A stretch of DNA of 64,000 bases from Mytilinidion resinicola (GCF_010093595.1 NW_022985472.1:62001-126000), one strand, 5' to 3'. Positions 24,401-35,199 are shown, numbered from the stretch's first letter. Notes: generated by a model from the sequence alone, not told the origin. Made by a program: numbers and translations.

Positions 24401-24990
24401 CAGTAATAAAATGGTCTACAAGGGGATTAGTGTGATATCTCGATTGGTAATTTATAAGTTACCTATATCTTTATTCTATGCCAGTTATAAATCCCTCCTA
24501 TTCTATATTCTTAGAAGGCCTAAGAATATACAGATGCTAGAGTAGCTGCAGACTGGATAGTAGACGTCCTAATAAACCGTAGATTAGTAAGGGCAGTTCA
24601 ACCAAAACCTACCACGGTTCGTGAATTGGGAGCAAAGTGGGTGGTAGAGGATATAAAGGATTTAGATTATACTCTTATAACTTTACTTGTCCGGGCTACT
24701 TATATCTTTATATTAATAGATTAGTAGTAGATTACTTTACTTATCTGGGCGAGTAGTATATACTTATACCAGATCTATAGTTAGTATAACGCGCGCATAC
24801 TATATTACTTACGTACCGTCTCGCCTATATTTTTACCGTCTGGCTAGCTTTTAAAATTGTTGACCAAAGTCCTAATACTAAAGAGTAGAATAAAGGTGAA
24901 GCAAGAAAAGCACGTAATACTAAAGGGGGGTGGAGAAAGGGAAACGGAGAGATGGCCCCTTAGCCTGTTTATAGGGATGAAATAATGCAT
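21414..24990. other. RIP-degraded interior between inverted repeats, left part
   Basis: 21,540-21,740 reads forward as a basic, then Ala/Glu-rich segment that could be the tail of a transposase, but no catalytic motif is visible. On the minus strand 22,809-23,030 is open over 73 codons with no recognisable similarity. The remainder shows only scattered short frames. Confidence 0.35.
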
Positions 24991-25330
24991 ACCTGCGCTG
25001 CACCCGCTAAGCGACGCTAAATATAATTAGCCAATCGCATAATATCCTGCGACTCTTTACGACTTATTCGCGGTCCGCAGTATAGAACAACTATACTATA
25101 TTAGGGATCTATTCGCTCACGTTGCAAATAGGCATCGCCCCCACGCTGAAATAATATTTAGTTGGTTAAGAGCAGCAGATAGAATTAAGCACATGCATCT
25201 CGGTTAGGATAATCGCACATTATATGTCCATACTGAACGCTTATATAAAACAACATGGTTAACCTAGACTGAAAGACCTAGAACCGAGCCTTATTAGCCC
25301 TCCTTAAACTGCCGCCTAGCCGATATTCCT
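24990..25330 (+). pseudogene. Relic of an unrecognised protein gene
   Basis: A forward frame from about 25,010 to 25,330 keeps a protein-like sequence with VANRHRPHAEII, WLRAADRIKHMH and TERLYKTTWLT, broken by TAG at probable Gln codons. The family is not recognised. It lies between the 21.1 and 27.1 kb inverted repeats and could be element cargo or an older gene copy. Confidence 0.4.
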
Positions 25331-27047
25331 TCTCGCTTTCCTCCGTGTTCCGCCTGGACGCTGGTTTTCCCGAGCTTATAAGGTTTGAATTGCCTGGTGC
25401 GGTTTTCTTCAGCTTCGACCGGGCTGCAACCTTTTGCGAATCTATAGGTATAGATGTATACCTAATAAGCGCGTTGCCGACAAAGTAGAAGTTGCGGAGA
25501 AAGGCAGCCAAGCGTGAGCATCTCGCTCTTCTAAGCTGTTAATACCATGTTAATAAAACACTAGTAGGGGAGAATAAAAGAGAAATACTAGCAGTTTTAC
25601 TAGCATTTTACAATCCCTGCCTCAATATATCTCCCAACTCCTCGCCTACACCCTTAAGCTATATTGTCTATAATCCGTCTAGTTGCTTTAGTCCCTCTCC
25701 TCCCTTTTAAATACTCCAGCAAAGCTGTATACCGTTATTAGGTAATCTTTCGGCCGAAGGGTGAGTTTACTAACATTCTTACTTTTAAATGCCGGAGAAA
25801 GATCCAGCTCGGCAATAAATTTAATCGTTATAGCGTTATCGGCGCTAGTTATAGAAGTGGCATCCGTCTCGATCTCTAAATAAGTATAAATGCTATAAGC
25901 TGGAGGGAGTTCGGGCTCTAGAACTAATAAGGCGCTGGCATCGCTCTCGGCCCACGTGAAGATCCAACGGCGGAAACGAATTAGATACCCCTTTCGCGTA
26001 GTCGTTTGTCGACGTTAAGAAGATATATCGGAAGTTCTTGCGTAAATCAAAACAAGGCATATTATGGGAAAGGTGGTTTGCAATATAATATGTTAGGAAA
26101 GTTAATTAGAAAGTATATTAGTTGCTTAGCTTTCTACCTTACCTTTATATACAGACACGTAGACTAGAGAACTAGATTAGGTAGTCTGGCGTACTTTAGA
26201 GACGCGGAACGGGATTTTTAAAACAGGAACCGCCGCTTAACCTTATTATTTCAGAGGAATAACTAAGTTACCTAACTTTTTCGGAATAGATTATTATATT
26301 TCCATAAGGCGGGGTTTCCTTACCGCGATTCGAAGAGCAACGTTGCTACAACAGCTAGCAACTGCGGGAATAGAGGAAATACTACAAATACTACAAACTT
26401 GGCAATAATATTATACTATTAGCAATAGAGCGTATATAGAACTTCTGTCCGTTTTATAGCTAATAAATAATAGCAAAACCTTTATAGAGAACTTTATATC
26501 CGATCTATAGAACAGCCTATAGAACCCCTAGATCGACCTATTTAATTGGCCTTTTTAGGTTAACAACTATATTAAAGGTCTTTCTACAGCGTTGAACTTA
26601 GGTAATATAGTTAATAACACCGTCCTAGATTAGGGCTTTAACGTCTTTAGGAACGGTCCTCTCTTCCAGAACATAATACTCTTTAATAGAAGTGCAAACC
26701 CCAGCCCGAGTAATACTGCGCCCTATCTAATACCTGCGCCTATATAAATAGCTTATATTACTCCCCCTTTAACCCAAAGGGAACCGAAGGCCTGCATCTG
26801 CTGCTAGAAATTGAAAAAAGCGGTATAAGCTTTTATATATTAATTAACCCGCTGATACTAACAGCTCCAGTGCAAATATAGCGAAAATAGAATATGCCAG
26901 TCCTGCGCGAGGTCCAACATTCCATTTCAGGTTTGCATTCGTGTTCGATATGCTAACCAGCCGGTTTTTGCTAAATATAAGTTATCTTTCCCACGGTTAT
27001 CTTTTAAGCTAAGTTAATAAGGGAAAAACACCGAATATAAGCAGAAG
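25330..27047. other. RIP-degraded interior, right part
   Basis: No recognised gene. Around 26,860-27,000 a forward frame contains several Cys pairs (a CxxC…CxxC-like arrangement) and could be a zinc-binding relic, but it is too short to assign. Confidence 0.3.
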
Positions 27048-27257
27048 CTTGCTTAGGAGCTTACGTGTACATCCACCCTAAGGCCTGTTCTTCTTCGGCA
27101 TAATTAGCAGGGACCCGTTCTTTAAGCAACGTGCTGTAAATTTAAAGCCAACTCCCCTAATTAAACCCGTCTGTACTATAAAAAAGATTGGAGTTAGGAG
27201 TATATATAGTCTACTCCCTTTGCTTTACGGACGCCAGGTTTTTTAGATATATATATT
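27047..27257 (-). repeat. Long inverted repeat, right copy
   Basis: Reverse-complement partner of 21,140-21,350. This copy keeps TG/CA at several sites where the left copy has TA (for example GGTGGATGTACACG against GGTAGATATAAACG when read in the same sense), so it is less mutated there. Confidence 0.88.
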
Positions 27258-28450
27258 AACAAACATACACGCTTCTATCTCTAATAAGTAGGAAATAGTA
27301 ATTTATAGGTTGATTAGATCTTTACAGAAGTAAAAAAGTATTTAGAGGTAATTATTATTTCTTATAGTATTTTTAAAACGCTAATATTTTCTAGGATAGT
27401 TTAATATAGAATATGTTAAGATTATAGGCTGCGCATCGTCTGCTTATAAAGGGCTGGGAGGTGAGTAAGGTTAAGATACTTAGAATGTCCAGAGTTCTAA
27501 ACTATTGCTCGTTACTCTTTAATATAATTCCTGCTCCTCTAGCACTGCAATACCAGCTAGACTGGAAGCTAGAATAATTTATTGCTAACTTAGAGGTGTT
27601 ATATCTAAGAAACCTTTAAAAGGCTATATAAAAAACCTAAAAAACAGCTTAGATTATAGTATTTACAGTAGTTCTTATCTTATTATATATAAGAGAAAGG
27701 GATATTTAGAGATTGCAGTATTAGGTTCTACACCTAAATAAAGTAAGTCTGCGCGCTAGTCCGTTCTTATTCCATAACTTACAGAATTCAGCGCTATAAA
27801 TAGCAACACCCCGATAAGGCGGCTACCCTTATTAGTAACAGCGTGCATATTAGCAATATTCTTCTATTTTATCTATATTTCTTTAGAGAAGTTCCCCAGG
27901 AGTTTAAAGGCACCGAAGAGAGCTTGGAATTACTTTAGTTTAAACCGGCTTATGCTTAATATAATTAGATAAACAAAAGAAGTGTGGATTTTTCTCTATA
28001 CTTTCTAGCGTTCGACCTAAACAACGAGAAATTCGGAAGGTAAGCGAAAGAGCAAGACTTCGGCTGCTAAAAAGCAGCTATATTATACTTATTTTAGCAT
28101 CTGGAGATTATCTTAAATAATTATGCGGACAGAGTTATAAACATCTTTAATTAAGCCGCGATAGTTAATCTATAAGTAATTAGTAATATTCCACTGCCGA
28201 GAGTGCCTACTTACAGGAGATACTAGTCCATATAATTGCAAGTATTATAGGATTAGCGCGTTATTTTCCTTAAAGGTCGCAAGTCTCCGTATAATAGATT
28301 TAGGATTGTTATCTATTCTATCTAATAAGTCGGATCGGTGTCTAAAATATTTTTTTATGTCTGTTTCCAAGCAGTCTAAGAAAAGTATAAAGAAATAATT
28401 GCAGATCTAAGCTATAAGTTAGTTAAAGTTTAATAGAAGAGTAATTAAGT
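27258..28450. other. RIP-degraded, no gene recognised
   Basis: A forward frame with TAG breaks can be followed loosely over 27,840-28,500. It shows no family signature, and no repeat partner was seen. Confidence 0.35.
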
Positions 28451-28454
28451 AAGT

Positions 28455-28804
28455 ACCTTTAGCTTAAAGTCCGCCGCCTGTTCTATATTTCTTAGAAATC
28501 CGTCTAACAGAAATCTGCTTTTTCCTTCCATTTGCGCTTTATCTATTTCCTTTTTCAAGAGCTGCGTAGTTAGTTAAGCTGGGAGCAAAACTGATTTCTG
28601 TATACTTTCCGGGATAAAGTCCCGAAAAGGAGACGTCGAGCTCCTTACTTCCTCTCGCAATAAATCACCCACTAATATATGATAGAAATTGAACTCCTTA
28701 GCAAGTAGGGCGCACTGTGTTCCCTTCCCAACGCCAGGCCCTCCTAAGGATATATTAGCTAGATTAGGGAAATAATTAATAGGATATACCGATAACAAAC
28801 ACAA
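28455..28804 (-). pseudogene. UMP-CMP/adenylate kinase fragment
   Basis: The minus-strand frame opens with a nucleoside-monophosphate-kinase P-loop, [11 protein letters not shown], followed by [19 protein letters not shown] (the usual 'SVGDLLR' block), an insert, and then LLKKEIDKAQMEGKSRFLLDGF, the family's 'FLIDGFPR' region with Pro replaced by Leu. A TAA breaks the frame at about 28,571. The C-terminal lid and final helices are missing, so only about half of a ~200-residue enzyme is present. These kinases transfer phosphate from ATP to UMP/CMP or AMP. Mutation here is lighter than in most relics of this window. Confidence 0.85.
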
Positions 28805-28805
28805 T

Positions 28806-29140
28806 ATTAATATCTACTTATTGTCTTGCTTTTAACTCTTTATACTTCTGTAAGCAGGTGTTACGCAGAGGAATAAGTTCCGTTAGAGTAATCTTTTTTT
28901 TTAACTGCATGAAATTATCTATATTATAACTAGTCCGTTCCATGTATACTATAGCTTATTGCATATATTCCAGCTTATTAACTTGCTTTACTAGTAAGGC
29001 AGCTCGGGTCTTCCCTTTATCGTATTTATACTATAGCTTTAATATTATATCGGCGAAGTCTAAATTCGTACCACGGATAGTGCACGTAAGGAACTTAAGA
29101 GCTATTTCTTTTTAAGTGTATTTCTCCTCTTTTAAATATT
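28806..29140 (-). pseudogene. Relic of a helical protein upstream of the kinase fragment
   Basis: The minus-strand frame from about 29,100 to 28,810 has a lysine/leucine-rich, helix-forming sequence (LLVKQVNKLEYMQ, LRNTCLQKYKELKA) with few stops. It is not recognised. It may have been part of the same transcript as the kinase fragment or a separate relic. Confidence 0.35.
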
Positions 29141-30400
29141 AGATAGAATCCGTTAAGGGGACAAGGGTTATATACCTGCACTAATTCTATTGGAAGAAGC
29201 AATATCCCTAACTAATGCTTCTCCTATATCGTGAACCAACGCTATATATTCCGCTTTTATCCGCGTCTCTTTATCGAACTATTAAATATTAGTAGGAAAA
29301 GTTAGCGGCATGCTGTAACTAACTCCAGGAACTGCTTAGTATATAAGTGCTATACGGTATATATAGTCGCAGACACTCTTAGGGTTTAGAACGCCGCGGA
29401 TAACCTAGCTACGGCGCTCCGTATTTTTTAGGAGCTCTACTAGCTTGAGAAACCAATAGAGATCTGCTATGTCGGAATTGCGAGAATAGGATAAGGAGTG
29501 ATTTGGTAGATAGTAGCGATAGCGTGGCACGGAGATTAAAATTCTCACGATAGAAATTGCGGAGATGGGTGGCTCGGCAAGTTTTCGAGCCCGTCACGTG
29601 CCCGCCAATCAATTCTGGTCACGTGATAAAAAATTCGGAGGACAATAGATATTAATTCTATATAGGAATCTGGCTAGGCTATATATATATAGGTGAGGCC
29701 TATACGGCCTCTAATTAAACTAGATCTATAGTAGGAACGCCTCCTCCCCTTCTAAACCCAATTTGCCTTTAAATCGCCCTGCCTACACGTTGTTCGGGCA
29801 TTTTATCTTCGGCACAGTTATACTGCTGCCATCGGCATTATAAGCTAAGGCTTCCTCGGGTATATAAGGCCGTGAGATAGGCATTCAGAGGGCGGCGACG
29901 AGGCGGTAATGCATCGAGAGGAGGTTGTAATAGCTGAGGGAGGTTTCTATTGGCTGATAAAGACTTCGCGAGCGTGCGAGCACGTTTCCAAGAAGGAATT
30001 GGAAGAGGGGGGAAAGAGAAGGGTTGTGATAGGAGGTCACAAGGTTACACGAGCGTTGTCCTGCTCGTGCCGATAAGCAATTAACGTCGCCATAGCCAAT
30101 AGGCATTGCGATAGTAATCTAATAAGGCTCTCCTTGTGATCTGGCAGCGAACCTGTGATCCGACGTGTCGTCGAGACTGCGTGGTAATCCGGGGCTGGCG
30201 TGGTGATCCAGCAAAGTAATCCGGAGCAATTTGTTGGCAAGTTGGGGTATATAGAGGCCCTGCCCTACGCCTATATACTTTCTCTTCTACACTTAACTTT
30301 TATTAAGTAAGTTTTAGTCTCTTCGACACTTTATCAAGCTGCTTCTTCCTTCTATTTATCTTGCCTGCCACTCTGCTAGCTCTAATTACTACCATCCCTT
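29140..30400. other. Lightly mutated region, possible promoter or LTR-like DNA
   Basis: From 29,400 the composition changes: CpA and TpG become common again. 29,880-30,240 has GATCC/AATCCGG-type short repeats but no convincing ORF. At 30,245-30,300 a TATATAGAGGCCCTGCC and TATATACTTTCTCTTCTACA layout on the plus strand looks like a core promoter followed by a pyrimidine-rich leader, as in a host 5' region or an LTR. No gene follows on that strand. Confidence 0.35.
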
Positions 30401-30958
30401 CTAATAATAATCGCCTTCGATTTCATTTCTCGTCTTCGGTACCGCTAGTTCTGCAGTCTGGAGTCGCTTCTTCACAGCGTTAATTGTAGCTTTTTTCTCT
30501 TCCTGCTCCCGGAGCAGATTCCAATGCAGCAACTCGGGTAACTCCATCTCTAATATGTTACGGCGAGTAGTATATAGAGATGTTGCACGCAAGTGTACAG
30601 TTAAGGTAGCCATCGGTCGGAAAACATAAGGTCGCACGAGGCTGCTATCTTCCTGGGGGAAGTGGCTAGTGAACAGGCTATTTGGTGGTTTAGGAGTTGA
30701 CTGTAAGAACGGGTTCTGCATTAGTTGCGCGCCGTGGTCGTGAAATAGTTTGGTAAGTAGAGAAAGGCGTGTGAATATTGGCGACGTGTTGCACCTTTCC
30801 AACGTTATTACGCCAGGTGGCATATTGCTGTCTTCATCTTCCCACTTATCCTTAATTGCACTTCCTATTGGAATCCTTTTTATATTAGCTCTAAATAACC
30901 TTATTGTTAAACTGTAATATATTATCTTAGAATGTTTATTAGCATTATATGTATACAA
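30401..30958 (-). CDS. Hypothetical protein, 185-codon ORF
   Basis: Open for 185 codons on the minus strand; the track-like start at 30,958 is TTG, and the first in-frame ATG is near codon 45 (about 30,823), which would give about 140 residues. The N-terminal ~40 codons are AT-rich and look like degraded flank. From the ATG on, composition is normal (MPPGVITLERCNTS…), ending in a charged helix with REQEEKKATINAVKKRL. No domain, signal peptide or membrane segment is recognised. It lies in the lightly mutated 29.4-31 kb patch. It could be a real small gene, an exon of one, or a surviving fragment. Confidence 0.45.
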   Translation of the reverse strand: MYTYNANKHSKIIYYSLTIRLFRANIKRIPIGSAIKDKWEDEDSNMPPGVITLERCNTSPIFTRLSLLTKLFHDHGAQLMQNPFLQSTPKPPNSLFTSHFPQEDSSLVRPYVFRPMATLTVHLRATSLYTTRRNILEMELPELLHWNLLREQEEKKATINAVKKRLQTAELAVPKTRNEIEGDYY

Positions 30959-31479
30959 CCTTGTTATTTTTATATACTACCTGTAATAGTTAGGGTCCGT
31001 CTTTCTTAAGTGGCGGATTTAACTTTACCTCGCTATAACCTAAGAGTTAATTCCCTAGAATACTATAAGGTGGATGCGAATATAGGCGATCTATAATTAG
31101 GTTTAAGGACGCAAATGTCGAACTGCAGGAAGGTAAAAGGCGAGGGCCGATAATAGTAAGTTAATAAGCTAAAGGAGCCTGCATATGCTTGATATAACGC
31201 AGGGCTCCTAAATAAGCTGAGATTCCAATTAAAATCAGTATCAAAACAAAGCATAAGTTCACGTAACCGATTGAGCCATTTTAGCGGGGAAGAATCTATA
31301 GCCTAATTGGCGGCCTGCCTGAGACGATAAGACTCTATCTCTCTTTTGCAAACGAGTGGTAGTTCGCAAAAAGGGAACAGTATAAAACTACTGCTTGAAG
31401 AGAATTGTGGAGGTGCATAGGTGATTTACAAGGATTGTTAGCTTAACTGCAAGCTATGCTAAGGCTTGCCGACGCCTGC
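30959..31479. other. No gene seen
   Basis: Mixed mutation level. A short minus-strand open stretch at 31,063-31,254 has no recognisable content. Confidence 0.35.
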
Positions 31480-31647
31480 AAACTGTCGGCCAGCTAGGCA
31501 TGCAGACTGTTGGCTAGCTAGGCATGCAGACTATCGGCCAGCTAGGCATGCAGACTATCGGCAAGCTAGGCATGCAGACTGTCGGCAAGCTAGGCATGCA
31601 GACTGTTGGCAAGCTAGGCATGCAGACTGTCGGCGAGCTCGTCGACG
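31480..31647 (+). repeat. 24-bp minisatellite, 7 copies
   Basis: Seven consecutive 24-bp units of the form AGACTGTCGGCMAGCTAGGCATGC; the last unit diverges in its second half. The period is eight codons, so the array is open in the +1 frame. Each unit contains the 6-bp palindrome GCATGC. Variation is mainly C/T in TGTYGG, consistent with light RIP. Confidence 0.93.
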
Positions 31648-31679
31648 GACGGTCAGCCACCTATATACCTGTGGGAGTA

Positions 31680-31925
31680 TAAAGGCCGGAAGAGGGGCCT
31701 CTGCTTAAGAAGATAATAGATGCGGGCGTAAAGAATATGGCAGAGTACCACTATTACGAAATCGTTCACGATAAAGGCGCTGGTGTTAATGTCCGCAATA
31801 ATTTGCGTAAAGGGCTAGGAGGCGGAAGGTATTTACTGCTACAAGGGCACTCTAATTCACTCGCAGACCTCTCTAAAGCTCCAACGGCGGAGAGGGTTAT
31901 AAGCATATTGCATGCATATATATAA
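31680..31925 (+). CDS. Small unknown ORF
   Basis: A forward frame is open from about 31,683 and has an ATG at 31,737, giving 62 residues that start MAEYHYYEIVHDKGAG. Codon content is not RIP-like at the start but becomes TA-rich at the end. No family recognised. It begins 30 bp after the minisatellite and could be the rest of a gene whose upstream part contained the repeat. Confidence 0.3.
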
Positions 31926-32094
31926 AGGCGCGGTTTATAGTTATTACAGGCGTGCACTGGTACGGAGAAGACCGACTTAGTAATATATAGAGCTAGTTAC
32001 GCCCGGCAAGGCTAAGAATGCGCGTTTGCCTTTAGTTACAGCGACTCCAATCGCCTATCCTAAACCTCCGGTTCGCATCTTTCCTACAACCTCT

Positions 32095-32402
32095 CTATTA
32101 TAGCGGGGAAAATAACTTTATACAGGTATAGAGAGCCGTAGTGCTTACTATATATATATCCCGAGTCTCGCAAGGCTAACCCTGCTTAGGTTGCTTTCTA
32201 CCTTATTATCTAAATACACAATGTCTAAGAATACTGCTAAGCCTAATTAGTGTCAGGCTTTAGTACCTTAAGCCTGCATTCTAGAAATATTGTCTTCTCT
32301 AATTAATATTCGACCTCACGAAAGTTCGACCAAAGTGCAACCTTTATCCGACCCGAGTAGCTGCAGCTTATAGGATAACTTAACACGTTGCAATTCTATT
32401 AG
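32095..32402 (+). repeat. Inverted repeat flanking the gene island, left copy
   Basis: Reverse-complement match to 41,179-41,540 over about 300 bp, with shared words AGAATGC[AG]GGCTTAAGG, GGTACTAAAGCCT, AGAAAGCAACCTAAG, GGATATATATATA and CAACGTGTTAAGTTATCC. Differences are mostly A/G and C/T, and the right copy is the more mutated. Together the two copies enclose about 8.8 kb. Confidence 0.87.
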
Positions 32403-32689
32403 GACCACCCGAGAAGGATCCATGCGAGAAGGATCTATGCATGGCTCCACGGATAACGCTTACTTAGATAACCGCACACCTACTAAAAGCAGCTTAGACC
32501 TATTGCTCTAAACCCTTAATCCCACCGGATTCTCTAATCTTCTAACCCTTAATCTAGCCCAGTTTTCCAAGCTATAAGTTATTAATTAATGCTACCCAGA
32601 CTTCCTTTAAACAGAGCAAAGCACGCTCTCCCAGGAATAACTGGCCTCTCTAGCCAAGTCTATATACACTAATCTGGGAATAGTTAAGA

Positions 32690-33800
32690 TAAAGTGTATT
32701 AGCATTATTGCTCTCGCTCTACCTAAATTGGCAAACTACTACTGGCAAGCAGGAATTGCTCTATATTGCACCTTACTGTATAAGTATATAGATTTCTTTA
32801 AGGCAACTTAGTATCCCTCTGCCTTAGCATCTCTGCGTAATCTTCTAATTAAGCACTTAATACTGAAAAGAATATAGAATAATAGTATTAAGGCGTTCCT
32901 CTAATAGTTATAGTGCTTTCCTTAGTCTTACAAATATATACAACTCTTTATCCAGATTATATATAGCATAATATCTTCCCTCTATAAACTTATCCTAAGA
33001 TTCGAGGATATCTAGGCTAAATGCTTAGGAGACCTCGCTTAGTGGCGCATGAGCATGGAGAATAAGAACGATGCACGAGAGATATAGGCTGGTATCGCAC
33101 GCGCTTAGTACTGCAAAGTGGCTAATAAAAGTCCTTCCACCGGCCGGCTATACTATTATTTTGCTATTCTGGCAAACAAACCTACCGAGAAGCTTTACTA
33201 CTTATTTCGCTTTCTAACCAGTATTTAGCTATTTACACTTGCGTGGGAAACTTTTCAACAGTACAATTTTCCAGAATCTAGTTGGCCCGGATCTATAAGC
33301 CTAGTTCAGGCTTATTATATTCTAGCTGGAAATATATTAGGAAACTTTAAAGCATTAAAAAACGCATTCCTTAACTATCTTTACAAAAGTATAGGGCACT
33401 TCCTAAGCATAGGGATTGGGGCATATATTGCTATTATTAATATTACCGGCCTTTTTATCTATGGTTTAGACAAGTCTATATGCACAAGAGCTCCTAAGCC
33501 GAAGTTATTCCTTTTCTTAAGTTCTCCCTTTAAATCTGCGCGAGATCTTACCTTTTTAACGCTTAAAGTAGTTCTTTAGAATCCTAATAGTGGAAATATA
33601 CTTCCGCATATTTATATTCTTCTTACTTTTTTCTTAAGCCTTAGCAAAGTTCCTAGTTCCTTATTTGTTACACACAGTATTCTATAGAAAGATATTATAG
33701 CTTGCTTAAACGCGCTGTAAAAAGCATGCGTGGACGACAAAGAGGACGACAGCTAGCCTCTGCCAGAAGACTACCTTATACGCGGACAAGCCTAGAGTTA
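32690..33800 (+). pseudogene. RIP-killed EST1-like DNA/RNA-binding protein
   Basis: The forward frame runs over 1.1 kb, interrupted almost only by TAG/TAA at Gln/Trp positions. It shows the helical-repeat core of fungal EST1/SMG-like proteins: an AGIALYCTLLYKYIDFF block, YKYIQLFIQ, KCLGDLA.WRM, then ARAQYCKVANKSP-like STGRLYYYFAILA and ARETFQQ-like downstream (one site altered). The family is related to telomerase-associated Est1 and the nonsense-mediated-decay factors SMG5-7, although many fungal paralogues have no known role. N-terminal sequence before 32,690 is shifted in frame or missing. Unlike the adjacent kinase fragment and sirtuin, this gene is heavily mutated. Confidence 0.75.
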
Positions 33801-34480
33801 ATCAATTGTTAGTAAAGAGCAGTTCTCTAAGGAAGCCTTAATAGGGAGGTTAGAGAAGGCTTTTTTTGTAAAGTTAAGGAGACAACAGATACTATAATAT
33901 GGCCATCTGCTTGCATCTATAAGTCTATACTATTAGATCTAACATTACAATATCTAATATATTACCAGCGTGAATATAAACTATACTTCGATTAAACTTC
34001 TCTTATTTGGTCCGTCTATGCAAACTCTATAAACGTGGACCCAACAGCACGGCTTATTATTATTGTTTAGAGATAGAAGGAGTTATAATCAAAGTCTCCA
34101 CAGGCGCATTGCGAACACTGCGGCGCGGTGGAGTTGGTGGAACTAAAGGTGGCTTGTAAGAGCGGGAGGATTATACGATCGAGAGAACCGTGCGATTGAG
34201 AGGATTGTGCGAATAGGAGAATCGTAAGAGCGGGAGTTACCTATGTTGATGATCAGGGTGTGGCATAGTTTGGTCAGACACCCGATATACGAAAGTATGA
34301 TTTGAGATTTAACTGTTGAAGATCTAAATCGACCCTTGGAACAAATTCCAAATAAGAAAATCTATCCGCTAAGGGACCTTGTCTATCTCCACTGTCTTAG
34401 ATGCAGATCGACAGAATCTCTTTATTAAACGTCCCAAACTACTATATCTTGACAATAAAGAAGAGACAAAGCTCTTGCCC
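33800..34480. other. Boundary from RIPed to unmutated DNA
   Basis: TA-rich until about 34,030, then normal composition. 34,140-34,240 contains imperfect repeats of a GAGCGGGAG / CGATYGAGAG / GAATAGGAGAATCG type. No gene is supported before the kinase fragment, although 34,300-34,440 may hold its eroded 5' part. Confidence 0.45.
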
Positions 34481-34483
34481 TGA

Positions 34484-34700
34484 ATGCTTCTTAAGGAAGT
34501 AAAGGTCTTGGAGTTTCTTAAACAACGCCACCATCTAAATCTTATCAGATTTTATAGATGTACCGTCAATCGCGGTTATATTACCGGAATTGCCCTCGAA
34601 AAGCATGAAGTCATGTTGCAATATCACTATAAGAAAGTTTTAAATCTTGATATTGTTGCTTGCATAAACAGTATCCGTGCAGGTGTTGAACACGCCAAAA
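34484..34700 (+). pseudogene. Truncated protein-kinase-like N-lobe fragment
   Basis: ATG at 34,484, directly after an in-frame TGA. About 70 residues resemble a protein-kinase segment of a fungal family: EVKVLEFLKQ (helix C region), HHLNLIRFYRCTVNRGYITGI (strands 4 and 5), ALEKHEVMLQYHY (hinge) and DIVACINSIRAGVEH (helix E). The expected continuation, with the catalytic HRD/HxD loop and DFG Mg site, is missing: similarity stops near 34,700, and the frame runs into the CGG-rich minisatellite at 34,779. The VAIK lysine strand is also not evident upstream. It cannot be an active kinase. Codon content is normal, so truncation and not RIP disabled it. Confidence 0.75.
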
Positions 34701-34778
34701 ACCCTTTATTGCAACTTACAGCTCGCGCGACCCGCGACACCACCGCACGAACGTCGCCTCGCGAGTCATTAAGAGAGG

Positions 34779-34972
34779 GACCGCGGCGGCGGCGATGAGA
34801 CGGCGGACGGCGGCGGCGATGAGACGGACGGCGGCGGCGATGAGAGACGGGACGGCGGCGGCGATGAGAGAAGGGGACGGCGGCGACGATGAGACGGGGG
34901 ACGGCGGCGGCGATGAGAGACGGGACGGCGGCGGCGATGAGAGAAGGAGACGGCGGCGACGATAAGACGGGG
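34779..34972 (+). repeat. GC-rich minisatellite of GACGGCGGCGGCGATGAGA type
   Basis: About eight imperfect units of 20-27 bp built from (GAC)GGCGGCGGCGATGAGA and a GAC/GGG spacer. Purine-rich on the plus strand. It abuts the truncated kinase and marks the probable breakpoint. Confidence 0.9.
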
Positions 34973-35199
34973 TTATCAGCGAGCCGAGCACTTCGACGCT
35001 ATGCCGAATATGCACGGTGGCGGAATTTCCCCAACCTTACTCTGTTAACAACCACATGAAATCTCCCACAACGAAAGCTATGATTGCTACGGTAAGTGTC
35101 CTTTGCCAGCCTAGTACAGCTTGGCTCCATCTTAGTGGCTGCAGAGTACGGTGATGCTGAGATGCTGGTGTACTGGAAGCACGTCTCCTATTCGCCTTA

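Noticed and set aside
34716..35015. 99-codon minus-strand ORF in the CGG-rich array
   Set aside because: An Arg/Ser/Pro-rich translation of the minisatellite, overlapping the kinase fragment on the other strand.
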